Positions 26,180 through 34,724 of a stretch of DNA of 64,000 nt are shown in pieces (the stretch's first letter is position 1; each line of letters starts with the position of its first letter). Both the position numbers and the translations under genes were made by a program. The notes below the pieces were generated by a model. It made no database searches. It had not been told where the DNA came from and worked only from the letters and a program-made list of their open reading frames with translations. Origin of the DNA: Mesorhizobium escarrei (GTDB lineage Bacteria; Pseudomonadota; Alphaproteobacteria; Rhizobiales; Rhizobiaceae); contig NZ_CAKXZT010000150.1 in NCBI RefSeq assembly GCF_935825525.1, positions 40,364-104,363 of the forward strand. Direction: 5' to 3'.

Positions 26180-27658
26180 ATGACGAGGATTACGCTCGGC
26201 AGTGCGGTCCTGCGCGGCACTGTCGCCACTGCTTTGATGGCATCGCTGATGTCCACATCGGCGCTCGGCGCGCCGCCGGTCGACCTGAGCAAGTGGTCGC
26301 CGGAATATGTGCGCTCCATTGCGGGCACACAGGATTTTGACACGGCGGCCGATTGCGCCAAGGTCACCCCACTCGACTACAAGGGGCGACTGACCTTCTG
26401 GTATCAGGGCGTGTTCGAGGGTGACCCCGACCTCTTGCGCCAGTACTACAAAGATTTCTTTGAGACCTTCCGCAAGACCTATCCGAACATCCAGCTCGAG
26501 GAACAAGCCCTCACCTATAACGACCTTCTTGACAAGTTCCGCACGGCGCTTCTGGGCAATGCAGCGCCGATGGCGGTCCGCCTGCAGATCCTGGGTGGTA
26601 CCGAGTTCGCGTCAAAGGGCTATCTGGAGCCGCTCAAACCCGAGGATGTCGGGTATTCCACCGACGACTTCTGGCCCGGCGCCATGAAGGCCGTGACCTG
26701 GGAGGGGGTGAGCTACGGCATTCCAACCAATAACGAGACGATGGCGTTCATCTGGAACGCCGACATCTTCAAGCGTGCGGGCCTCGATCCGGACAAAGCT
26801 CCGGCAACCTGGGACGACGTCGTCAAATATTCCAAGCAGATCCACGACAAGCTCGGCATTGCCGGTTACGGCCTCGTGGCCCGCAAGAATGCTGGCAATA
26901 CGCCGTACCGCTTCATGCCGCAGCTGTGGGCCTATGGCGGCGGCGTCTTCGACGAAGCCACCGCCAACCCAACCTATGAGCAGGTCAACCTCGATAGCCC
27001 GCAGAGCAAGGCTGCGCTGCAAGCCTCGTACGACATGTATGTTCGCGACAAGTCGGTTCCGGTTTCGGCGCTCACCAACCAGCAGGCCGATAACCAGCCC
27101 CTGTTCCTCGCCGGCCAGCTTGGCATGATGATCTCGCACCCGTCCGACTATGACGTCATGCTCGACCTGCAGAAGAAGGCGACGGGGGCCGACAAGGACA
27201 AGGCGCAGACCGTCATCGACAACATGCGCTACGGCCTGATTCCGACTGGCCCCGACGGCAAGCGCGCAGTCGTGTTCGGCGGCTCGAACATTCACATCCT
27301 GAAGCCTGAATATGTCGAGGGCGGGAAGGTCGACGAGCCGGCTGCAAAGGCTATCATCTGCATGTGGACGAGCCCTGAATGGTCGCTGAAGATGGCCTAT
27401 GCCGGCTCGAACCCGGGCAACCTTAACGGCTTCAAGACCAAATGGATGAAGGAACGCCTGGACAACATCAAGTTCCTCGATGTCACGACCTCGATGCTAC
27501 CATATGGCATCCCGTTCCCAGCGCTGCCGCAGGCCCCCGAGATCATGAACATCATCGTCCCGGACATGCTGCAGAATGCCCTGACCGGCGCGATGACCGT
27601 CGACGAGGCAGCGGACGACGCGGCCAAGAGGGTAAGAGACCTGATGGGCGGACTCTAA
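26180..27658 (+). CDS. ABC sugar-binding protein (family 1), importer A
   Basis: This 492-residue periplasmic receptor of an ABC importer begins with a signal peptide (TLGSAVLRGTVATALMASLM, cleavage after about residue 30 at ALG-A). The mature part has the extracellular solute-binding family 1 fold: YKGRLTFWYQGVFEGDPD, then AAPMAVRLQILGG, YGIPTNNETMAFIWNAD and the long QKKATGADKD region. It is longer than most family 1 receptors (about 420), and family members of this size bind oligosaccharides or sugar acids. GGGAGGATACCT precedes ATG 26180. It leads an operon with two permeases, an ATPase, a dehydratase and an aldolase-like gene. Confidence 0.92.
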   Translation: MTRITLGSAVLRGTVATALMASLMSTSALGAPPVDLSKWSPEYVRSIAGTQDFDTAADCAKVTPLDYKGRLTFWYQGVFEGDPDLLRQYYKDFFETFRKTYPNIQLEEQALTYNDLLDKFRTALLGNAAPMAVRLQILGGTEFASKGYLEPLKPEDVGYSTDDFWPGAMKAVTWEGVSYGIPTNNETMAFIWNADIFKRAGLDPDKAPATWDDVVKYSKQIHDKLGIAGYGLVARKNAGNTPYRFMPQLWAYGGGVFDEATANPTYEQVNLDSPQSKAALQASYDMYVRDKSVPVSALTNQQADNQPLFLAGQLGMMISHPSDYDVMLDLQKKATGADKDKAQTVIDNMRYGLIPTGPDGKRAVVFGGSNIHILKPEYVEGGKVDEPAAKAIICMWTSPEWSLKMAYAGSNPGNLNGFKTKWMKERLDNIKFLDVTTSMLPYGIPFPALPQAPEIMNIIVPDMLQNALTGAMTVDEAADDAAKRVRDLMGGL

Positions 27659-27784
27659 GCATGTCGCGCAAAAGCATGCCCTCGGGCTTGAACCGAGGGT
27701 GTGCAGCGGTTTTGCGATAACGACATGCATAAACAGCAACCTAAAGCGCGTCGCATGAGGCCGATTAAACGCGACCCGCTTTAG
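27659..27784. repeat. Dispersed palindromic repeats, composite copy 2
   Basis: Two repeat families lie in the 149-base gap between receptor and permease. The first, 27660-27732, shares ATGTCGC...AAAAG and GTGCAGCGGTTTTG...GATAACGACATGCAT with the repeat at 18-70 (inverted orientation) but contains an extra stem-loop (CCCTCGG/CCGAGGG). The second, 27742-27783, has arms TAAAGCGCGTCGC and GCGACCCGCTTTA with one mismatch and matches 59489-59533. Such hairpins in an operon can lower expression of downstream genes relative to the receptor. Confidence 0.75.
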
Positions 27785-27807
27785 TCCAAGCCTGACCGGC
27801 TGCACCG

Positions 27808-28830
27808 ATGATGCAGCCGGTGGGTCCCGAAAAAATCCGGTTCGTTCAGAAGAAACAAAGGCACGCCACAGTGACGATCGTGACCTGCAAGGCCGAGGCT
27901 CGCCGAAGATTGCAACCCGGCAGGTCCGGCGTGCTAGGCAAGATATGGAAGCATCGCGCTGACTACGCGTACGTGCTCCCTGCGATCGCGGTGATGCTCG
28001 TCGTCATCGCCTATCCGATCTACTACACGATCGAGCTGTCGTTCTTCAAGACGCCGCCTGGCCTGCAGCTTCGCGACAAGACCTTCATCGGCTTCGACAA
28101 TTACGCGACCATCCTCACCAGCGAGTTGTTCTGGAGAGTGACCTGGAACACTCTGGTCTGGACGTTGGGCTCTACCTTGATTGCCTTTGTCCTGGGGTTT
28201 GCCACCGCGCTGGCGCTCCACCGCGAGTTTGTCGGCCGCAGCTTGCTGCGCGCCATCCTGATCATTCCCTGGGTCATCAGCGCGGTCGCCGCCTCCTATA
28301 TCTGGAAATGGATCTATCATTCGGACTTCGGGATCATCGGTGCGGTGCTGGTTGGCCTCGGATTGGCCGACCGACCGCCCAACTTCATCGACAGCGTCAG
28401 CACGGTGCTGCCTTCCCTGATCGTCGTCAATATCTGGCGCGAGTTTCCGTTTGCCATGATCATGATGATGGCCGGCCTGCAGACCGTGCCCGAACAGTTG
28501 CTGCGCGCCGCAAGAGTTGACGGGGCCAGCGCCTGGCAGCGCTTCTGGCACGTCACCTTCCCGCACTTGCGCAACGTCTCGACGGTGACGATCCTGCTGC
28601 TCGCGGTAGCCAATTTCAATTCCTTCATCATCCCCTGGATCATGACCGGCGGCGGGCCCTCCAACGCATCGCATATCTGGATCACCCACATTTATGAGCT
28701 CGCCTTCGGCCGGCAGCGCTGGGGCGTGGCATCTGCCTATTCGGTGCTCCTGTTCCTCACCCTGATGACGCTCGGCTACTTCTACGTCCGTGCGCTAAGC
28801 GGTAACGAGCGGCAAGAGGGGAGCCCATGA
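27808..28830 (+). CDS. ABC sugar permease (MalF type), importer A
   Basis: This inner-membrane subunit has about 340 residues and six transmembrane helices, the first at VLPAIAVMLVVIAYPI. The EAA motif that contacts the ATPase is EQLLRAARVDGASAWQRFWH near 230-250. The start is uncertain: ATG 27808 or 27811, or GTG 27871 after an AAAGG sequence. The first 45 residues are not conserved, which favours a later start. The stop overlaps the ATG of the next permease (ATGA). It works with the receptor at 26180 and the ATPase at 29728. Confidence 0.92.
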   Translation: MMQPVGPEKIRFVQKKQRHATVTIVTCKAEARRRLQPGRSGVLGKIWKHRADYAYVLPAIAVMLVVIAYPIYYTIELSFFKTPPGLQLRDKTFIGFDNYATILTSELFWRVTWNTLVWTLGSTLIAFVLGFATALALHREFVGRSLLRAILIIPWVISAVAASYIWKWIYHSDFGIIGAVLVGLGLADRPPNFIDSVSTVLPSLIVVNIWREFPFAMIMMMAGLQTVPEQLLRAARVDGASAWQRFWHVTFPHLRNVSTVTILLLAVANFNSFIIPWIMTGGGPSNASHIWITHIYELAFGRQRWGVASAYSVLLFLTLMTLGYFYVRALSGNERQEGSP

Positions 28831-29717
28831 GCACGACTGCCGAGACAGTCCCGCAAGGCCTGGGCCGTCGCCGCATGCGCGTCGACGGATGGCGGTGGAC
28901 CGGGCGCATCTTCCTCGCGTTCATGCTGCTTTACACCGCGGTGCCGATGATCTGGATGCTGATCACCTCGATCAAGTCCGGGTTCGCGGCGATGCAATTC
29001 CCGCCGCAATGGTGGCCGGACGAACCTACTCTCGCCAGCTATGAAAAGCTGCTCGATCCCCAGAACAGCGTCGGCCAGGACTTCCTCCGCTTCTTCTGGA
29101 ACAGCCTTTTCGTGTCGACCGTCACGACAATCCTCTCGGTGATCGTCGCCGTCCCTGCGGCCTACGCGTTTTCGCGCTTCAGTTTCCCCGGCCGGAACTT
29201 CCTGTTCTTTGCCGTGTTGCTGCGCAACATGTTCCCGGCGGTGATCTTTCTCGTACCGCTGTTCATCCTGATGCGCCTGCTCGGCTTGATGAACACGCAT
29301 GGCTCGCTGATACTCACCTATCTCACCTTCGGCCTGCCGCTGGCGATCTGGTTGCTCAAGGGCTTTTACGACAACATTCCGGTGCAGCTCGAGCAGGCGG
29401 CGCGCATCGATGGGGCAACGCGGTTCCAGGCCTTCATCTTGATTGTGATGCCGCTCTCGACGCCGGGGATCATCGCCACCGCGATCTATTCGTTCATCGG
29501 CGCGTGGAACGAGTACATCTACGCCTACACCTTCCTCACCAAGAACGACCAGTTGACACTGCCGGTCGGCATCCAGCGCTTCTTCTCGGAAAACACGACG
29601 GACTTTCCGGGCCTGATGGCGGCCAGCTTCATGATGAGCGTGCCCGTCGTGGTGCTGTTCCTCGTCCTGCAACGATACTTCGTACGCGCCCTTACAGAAG
29701 GCGCGGTCAAGCACTAG
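28827..29717 (+). CDS. ABC sugar permease (MalG type), importer A
   Basis: This is the second inner-membrane permease subunit, 296 residues with six helices. After the first helix (FLAFMLLYTAVPMIWMLIT) comes the periplasmic SIKSGFAAM region, then the EAA motif EQAARIDGATRFQAFILIVM at about 190-209. The terminal helices (VVVLFLVLQRYFVRALTEG) match the family. It overlaps the preceding permease gene by four bases, so the two should be translated together. The ATPase gene starts 10 bases after the stop. Confidence 0.93.
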   Translation: MSTTAETVPQGLGRRRMRVDGWRWTGRIFLAFMLLYTAVPMIWMLITSIKSGFAAMQFPPQWWPDEPTLASYEKLLDPQNSVGQDFLRFFWNSLFVSTVTTILSVIVAVPAAYAFSRFSFPGRNFLFFAVLLRNMFPAVIFLVPLFILMRLLGLMNTHGSLILTYLTFGLPLAIWLLKGFYDNIPVQLEQAARIDGATRFQAFILIVMPLSTPGIIATAIYSFIGAWNEYIYAYTFLTKNDQLTLPVGIQRFFSENTTDFPGLMAASFMMSVPVVVLFLVLQRYFVRALTEGAVKH

Positions 29718-29727
29718 GGAGTTGCCG

Positions 29728-30825
29728 ATGGCCCACGTGGTCCTCAAAGAACTCGTCAAGGCCTATGGCAGCTTCAAAGCCGTCAACGACGTGTCGCTGA
29801 CGGTCAATGACGGCGAGTTCGTTGCGCTCGTCGGCCCTTCAGGCTGCGGCAAGACAACCACGCTCAATCTCGTCGCGGGGCTGATCCCGATCACATCGGG
29901 CGACATCGTCATCGGCGACCGGGTGGTCAACGACCTCGACCCCAAGGACCGGGACATCGCTATGGTGTTCCAGAACTACGCGCTCTATCCGCAGAAATCG
30001 GTTTACAAGAACCTGGCCTTCCCGCTGCAGATGCGCAAACTGCCTAGGGACGAGATCGACAAGAAGGTCAAGGAAGCGGCGCGAGTGCTCGACATGACGC
30101 ACCTGCTCGAGCGCAAGCCGCGCGAACTTTCGGGCGGGCAGCAGCAGCGGGTGGCCCTGGGCCGTGCGCTTGTCCGCGACCCCGCCGTGTTCCTGATGGA
30201 CGAGCCGCTCTCCAACCTCGATGCCAAGCTACGCGTGCAGATGCGGTCTGAGATCAAGCGCTTCCACCAGGACCTCAAGGCGACAATCATCTATGTGACG
30301 CACGACCAGCTCGAAGCCGTGACCATGGCCGACAAGATGGCGGTGATGAACGGCGGCTACCTGCAGCAATACGATTCACCGGCGCAGGTCTTTGCCCATC
30401 CGGTCAACATGTTCGTCGCCAGCTTCATAGGCAGCCCGGCGATGAGCCTTATTCCGCTGCAGGCATCGACGGCAAACGGCAACGCTGTGTTGACCAGCGC
30501 GGAGGGTTGGAGCTTCGAGCTTTCGCCGCGCAACGCCCAGAAGGTCGCAAGGGCAACGACCAGGAAAGTCGTGCTCGGCGCACGCCACTCGACGATCAAG
30601 CTGCGCAACAGCGCGGCCCCCGGTGCCATTCCGGCCAAGGCTTACACGGTGGAGCCGACCGGAGACGTGACCTTCGTGCAGGCGTTCCTGTCCGGCGCTA
30701 TCATCAACGTCAGCGTGCCGCCGAACATTGCCGTCGCCCCCGATGAACAGATCTGGCTCGAGTTCGACCAGGAGCGGATGCATCTGTTCGACGGCGAAAC
30801 CGAAATGGCCCTCAAGGCGAACTGA
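29728..30825 (+). CDS. ABC ATPase (MalK/UgpC type), importer A
   Basis: This is the energy-coupling subunit of 365 residues. Walker A GPSGCGKTTT is near 36-45, the Q-loop at MVFQNYALYP, the signature LSGGQQQRVALGRAL near 133-147, Walker B VFLMDEPLSNLDAKLR and the H-loop IYVTHDQLEA. The C-terminal 130 residues form the TOBE/OB regulatory domain typical of sugar importers. The ATG at 29728 follows AGGGAG; TTG at 29722 is an alternative. The complete receptor-permease-permease-ATPase set suggests a working importer. Confidence 0.95.
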   Translation: MAHVVLKELVKAYGSFKAVNDVSLTVNDGEFVALVGPSGCGKTTTLNLVAGLIPITSGDIVIGDRVVNDLDPKDRDIAMVFQNYALYPQKSVYKNLAFPLQMRKLPRDEIDKKVKEAARVLDMTHLLERKPRELSGGQQQRVALGRALVRDPAVFLMDEPLSNLDAKLRVQMRSEIKRFHQDLKATIIYVTHDQLEAVTMADKMAVMNGGYLQQYDSPAQVFAHPVNMFVASFIGSPAMSLIPLQASTANGNAVLTSAEGWSFELSPRNAQKVARATTRKVVLGARHSTIKLRNSAAPGAIPAKAYTVEPTGDVTFVQAFLSGAIINVSVPPNIAVAPDEQIWLEFDQERMHLFDGETEMALKAN

Positions 30826-30849
30826 GACAGGGCGGATGCGTGGGCGCGG

Positions 30850-32013
30850 ATGACTGAGAAGCTTAAGATCACCGCGATCAAGTCCTATCCAGTGTGGGTA
30901 GGAACGCGCAACCAGATGCTCGTCAAGGTCGAGACCGACCAGGGCATCTTCGGCTGGGGCGAGAGCGGCTTGAGCGGTCGCGAGAAGGCGGTGGCCGGCG
31001 CGGTCGAGCACTATCGCGAGTTTCTCATCGGCCGCGACCCGATGCAGATTGGCCGGATCTGGCAGGAGGCCTATCGCAGCCAGTACTTCGAAGGCGGACG
31101 AGTTCTGCAGGCGGCGATTTCCGCCATCGACATCGCCCTTCACGACATCAAGGGCAAGGCGCTGGGAGTGCCGGTCTACGAGTTGCTGGGCGGCAAGCAG
31201 CGCTACCGCATCCCCACCTTCGCCTCGACCGGAGACGAGGCCGAAGGTGACGCTGCCATCGAACGAGCCCGCGAGCTGCGCGCACAGGGCTGGCAGGCGA
31301 TCCGCTTCTTCCCCGCCGGGCAAAACAGCAGCAACATCTTCGAGCCGCGCGAGTCGATCGGCGCTACCGCGAGTATGCTTAACAGGGCGCGCGAGGCGCT
31401 GGGCGACGACGTCGTCCTCGGCATCGACTATCATCATCGGCTGTCGGTGGCCGAGGCGGCGAGCTTCTGCAACAAGCTCGGCCGCGGTGTGCTTGATTTC
31501 CTCGAGGAGCCGATACGGGACGAGACACCGGAGGCCTACGAATCCCTGCGCACGATGACCGACATCCCCTTTGCCATCGGCGAGGAATTTGCCAGCAAGT
31601 GGCAGTTCCTGCCCTACATCGAGCGCGGCATTCATCAGTTCAACCGGCTCGATGTTTGCAATGTCGGCGGGCTTACCGAGGCGATGAAAGTCGCGGGCTG
31701 GAGCGAGGCCCACTACGTGGACCTGATGCCGCACAATCCCCTTGGTCCGGTGTGCACGGCCGCGACCGTGCATTTTGCCGCCGCGGTACCCAACTTCGCG
31801 TGGCTCGAGACCAGGGAACCCGAAACAAAGCTGGGCTTCGACAATTCCGACTTTTTTCCCGTGCAACCACGGCTCGACGGGACCGACTATCCGGTCGGCG
31901 ATCTCCCGGGGCTCGGCGTCGACGTCAACGAGGAGGCGATCCAGGCGGCGAGCTTTCGTTTTTGGGAAGCGCCTCACCTCAAGCGCCGCGACGGTTCTGT
32001 TACAAACTGGTAA
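30850..32013 (+). CDS. Enolase-superfamily dehydratase, 4 (DgoD-like)
   Basis: This 387-residue member has catalytic D193 and H195 (GIDYHHRLS), E219/E220 (FLEEPIRDE), E245 (IGEEFASKWQF), D268 in NRLDVCNVGG and H295 in MPHNPLGPV. The MPHNPLGP and DVCNVGGLTE strings closely resemble galactonate-dehydratase-type members. It is 24 bases after the ABC ATPase and 23 bases before the RraA-like gene. A plausible reaction is dehydration of an imported aldonate to a 2-keto-3-deoxy acid; the exact sugar is not determinable. The fourth enolase-superfamily gene in one locus suggests a family of related substrates. Confidence 0.9.
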   Translation: MTEKLKITAIKSYPVWVGTRNQMLVKVETDQGIFGWGESGLSGREKAVAGAVEHYREFLIGRDPMQIGRIWQEAYRSQYFEGGRVLQAAISAIDIALHDIKGKALGVPVYELLGGKQRYRIPTFASTGDEAEGDAAIERARELRAQGWQAIRFFPAGQNSSNIFEPRESIGATASMLNRAREALGDDVVLGIDYHHRLSVAEAASFCNKLGRGVLDFLEEPIRDETPEAYESLRTMTDIPFAIGEEFASKWQFLPYIERGIHQFNRLDVCNVGGLTEAMKVAGWSEAHYVDLMPHNPLGPVCTAATVHFAAAVPNFAWLETREPETKLGFDNSDFFPVQPRLDGTDYPVGDLPGLGVDVNEEAIQAASFRFWEAPHLKRRDGSVTNW

Positions 32014-32036
32014 TTGCCTTTCAACCGGAGTCCACC

Positions 32037-32786
32037 ATGACACATGCTCCCGACATCACCCGGCCGCCAAAAGACCTGATCGATGCGCTAAGGGAGATCG
32101 GCGCCGCGACGGTTGCCGGCACGCTTGGCCAGATGGGTTTTCGCAATCCGCACATGGTCGGACCGGTAGCGCAGAACCATGGCAAGTCGATCGTCGGGCC
32201 GGCGCTGACGCTGCAGTTCATGCCACAGCGGCCGGACCTGTTCACCGAGGGAGAATATGCCGATCCGGAGACGCAGCTGCATCGGCACGTGCTTTATCAC
32301 GCACAGGAGGGTGATGTGGTCGTGGTCGACGCGCGCGGCGACATGAGCTCGGGCGTCTTCGGCGATATGATGTCGACGTATTTCAAAGGCAGGGGCGGCG
32401 CGGGCATCGTCATCGATGGATGCATGCGCGACCGGCCTAATGTTGAAAAGCTCGATCTGGCTCTATGGCTGCGCGGCTGGACGCCGAACTATCATGTGCA
32501 GACAAGCATCTATCCCAATGCCGTCAATGTTCCGATTGCCTGCGGCGGTGTCACGGTGATCCCCGGCGACATCATCGTCGCCGACGACGACGGGGTGGTG
32601 GTGCTTCCTGTCGCAATGGCCGCAAAGGTGATCGAAGAATCACAGAAGCATCACGATTGGGAGGAGTTCTCGCGAGTGAAGCTAATGGAAGGCGGGCCGT
32701 TGCAACGCTACTATCCGCTGCATGACGATGCCCGCGGGGAGTACGAGGAGTGGCGCAGGACAAACCGCCTGGAGAACCCCGGTTAG
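32037..32786 (+). CDS. RraA-like protein, probable 4-hydroxy-2-oxoacid aldolase
   Basis: This 249-residue protein has the RraA/HMG aldolase fold. The functional signature DGCMRDRPNV (DGxxRD, the metal/substrate motif) is near 128-137, preceded by the phosphate-type loop GGAGIVI. The family includes HMG/CHA aldolases, which cleave 4-hydroxy-2-oxo diacids to pyruvate, and proteins named after RNase E regulation. Being last in an importer-dehydratase operon argues for aldol cleavage of the dehydration product, which is inference. A CCGGAG site lies before ATG 32037. Residues after 200 form a longer C-terminal helix than in RraA itself. Confidence 0.85.
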   Translation: MTHAPDITRPPKDLIDALREIGAATVAGTLGQMGFRNPHMVGPVAQNHGKSIVGPALTLQFMPQRPDLFTEGEYADPETQLHRHVLYHAQEGDVVVVDARGDMSSGVFGDMMSTYFKGRGGAGIVIDGCMRDRPNVEKLDLALWLRGWTPNYHVQTSIYPNAVNVPIACGGVTVIPGDIIVADDDGVVVLPVAMAAKVIEESQKHHDWEEFSRVKLMEGGPLQRYYPLHDDARGEYEEWRRTNRLENPG

Positions 32787-32825
32787 CGCATGGATACCCT
32801 GTGGCGGGCGGCAGCGGGGCTGCCA

Positions 32826-33950
32826 TCAGCCACACTGAGCGCTCTCGCAGGCATCGAGTGGGTTGGAAATGGCCGTGCCCTGGTTTGCCGACAATTGTGC
32901 GGCCATACCCATGGCGACAGCTTTCCAACCATCATCCAGCGTCACCTCAACCGGCCCTTCGCCTCGTAGGGCGGCGCAGAACCGCTGATGCTGATAGAAA
33001 GTCGAGCCGTTGTGATCGCCGGCCGTCAGCAATTGTGGGTCGACCGGGATCTCGACCGTGTACGGTCCCTGCGGAGAGCGCGGGCTGACGATCAACTGCG
33101 GCGTCGGCGCCGCGCCGAGATGAGCCGGCCAGAAGCGGCCGGGACCCGGCACCAGGCATTCGACTTTACCTCGCGCACCAACGGCGCTGATCTCCTCCTG
33201 ATAGCGGCTGCCCTCTGCATACATGCATAGTTCCAGCATGGCGCGCGCGCCGCTGGCGAAATCGACCAGCACGTAGCCGCAATCCCAGATATCGGGTGTC
33301 TCGCCATCATAATTTTCGTTGAGATGGTTCACTTCCTGTCCGGCCGACGCCATGATCCTCACCGGTTCCGATTTCAGAATCAGCCGCATGAGATCGAAGA
33401 AGTGGCAGCATTTTTCGACGAACGTGCCTCCCGATCGACGGTTGAAGCGGTTCCAGTGGGCCACCTTGTCCAGGAACGGGTAGCGATGTTCGCGGATCGT
33501 CAGCATCCGGATGCCGCCGGTGGCGTTCTGCGCCTGCTCGATGAATCGAGCGACCGGCGGCATATAGCGGTATTCCATCGCGACCCAGACTGGTGCGGCA
33601 TAGGTCGCGGCGAACGCCTTCACCGCGGTTGCGTCGACCGGATCGGTGAAAAGCGGCTTCTCGACCAGGATGGGCAGCGCGCGGATAGCAGCGATTTCCT
33701 TGAGCTGCGCGAAATGCACATAGTTCGGACTGGCGATGAGCAAGCAGTCGACGCGCGGATCGGCCGCCACCTCCGCGACCGAGCCGGCGATCGACGCTTG
33801 CGGGGCAAGGTCTGCCGCGCGTGCGCGCATCATCGCGTCGGGCTCGAAGATCGCCGCGACGCCAACATCGGGCAGCAGCGCGATATTGCGAAGATGCTCC
33901 TGCCCCATCATGCCGCAGCCGATGACGCCGTAGGAAATGTGCTTCGCCAT
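32826..33950 (-). CDS. Gfo/Idh/MocA family oxidoreductase
   Basis: This NAD(P)-dependent sugar or inositol-type dehydrogenase has 374 residues. The Rossmann nucleotide site GVIGCGMMGQEH is at 8-19, the EKP motif is VEKPLF near 95-100, and the second half carries the open beta sheet with FVEKCCHFFDLMR, where the K/H pair is typical of catalytic residues in the family. It is the downstream partner of the HutC-type GntR gene, 10 bases away, and is transcribed opposite the flavin monooxygenase pair. The substrate is unknown. Start 33950 gives the usual short N-terminus. Confidence 0.9.
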   Translation of the reverse strand: MAKHISYGVIGCGMMGQEHLRNIALLPDVGVAAIFEPDAMMRARAADLAPQASIAGSVAEVAADPRVDCLLIASPNYVHFAQLKEIAAIRALPILVEKPLFTDPVDATAVKAFAATYAAPVWVAMEYRYMPPVARFIEQAQNATGGIRMLTIREHRYPFLDKVAHWNRFNRRSGGTFVEKCCHFFDLMRLILKSEPVRIMASAGQEVNHLNENYDGETPDIWDCGYVLVDFASGARAMLELCMYAEGSRYQEEISAVGARGKVECLVPGPGRFWPAHLGAAPTPQLIVSPRSPQGPYTVEIPVDPQLLTAGDHNGSTFYQHQRFCAALRGEGPVEVTLDDGWKAVAMGMAAQLSANQGTAISNPLDACESAQCG

Positions 33951-33959
33951 ATCCGTTCC

Positions 33960-34670
33960 CTATCGAAGCCGCGCGACATAGCGCGCGACGCCATGATCAA
34001 ACCAGGTCCTGGAAAACTCCGCGCTGGCGCCGTCCTGCATCCAGCCGGTACGCTCGATGAAGCCGGCGGCGGCGCCCGGCACGAGGCCGAATTCAGGCAG
34101 CGCCCATCCCGGCACCTGGCCGACCCCGACGCGGTCCTCTGCACGCAAGATCCAGATACCGAGCGCCTTGCGGTAGTAGAGATAGAGCGAATCCGACAGT
34201 TCTTCGATAGCAACCGTCTCCGCACGGGAACCGTCGAGCCAGATCTCCTCCAGCGCCGCCGGTTTGCCGCCGAGGCTCCGCAGCCGTCTTATTCTATGGG
34301 CCTCGCCGCTCGATCCGAACACCGGCAGGTCCATCGGTTTCGCCAGCCGATCGACTGACAGAACGCGCGCCGTCGGCAGCCCGCCTCCCTCCATGAGTTC
34401 CAGCCGGAACATGGAATAGACACTGGCCACGTCGGGTTGCGAACGTACGTAGTTGCCGGAACCCTGGATGCGACTGAGCAAGCCCTTGCGCTCGAGATCG
34501 CCGAGCGCCTTGCGCAATGTACCGACCGCTATTCCGAGGCCCGCAGCCATGTCGCGCTCCGGCGGAAGCTTCTCGCCCTCGATCATCCGCCCAGCCGCGA
34601 TCTCGCGGATGAGCATTTCGCTGACCTGCTGATGCATCGGAAGCGCGTAGGCGTTTCTGGACGTGCTCAA
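33960..34670 (-). CDS. GntR family regulator (HutC/UTRA type)
   Basis: This 236-residue regulator has the winged HTH at 10-75 (LIREIAAGRMIEGEKLPPER, then AAGLGIAVGTLRKALGDLERKG with GSGNYVRS in the wing). The UTRA effector domain follows, ending YVARLR, with the typical EEIWLDGS near 145. It is divergently placed with respect to the monooxygenase gene across 54 bases (or 99 if the TTG start there is used). It probably controls both the oxidoreductase and the monooxygenase. The ligand is not evident. Confidence 0.92.
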   Translation of the reverse strand: MSTSRNAYALPMHQQVSEMLIREIAAGRMIEGEKLPPERDMAAGLGIAVGTLRKALGDLERKGLLSRIQGSGNYVRSQPDVASVYSMFRLELMEGGGLPTARVLSVDRLAKPMDLPVFGSSGEAHRIRRLRSLGGKPAALEEIWLDGSRAETVAIEELSDSLYLYYRKALGIWILRAEDRVGVGQVPGWALPEFGLVPGAAAGFIERTGWMQDGASAEFSRTWFDHGVARYVARLR

Positions 34671-34724
34671 ATTGTCTCCAAACGCAAAATTGATACACTA
34701 TTGATCTACACAAACACGAATGAT

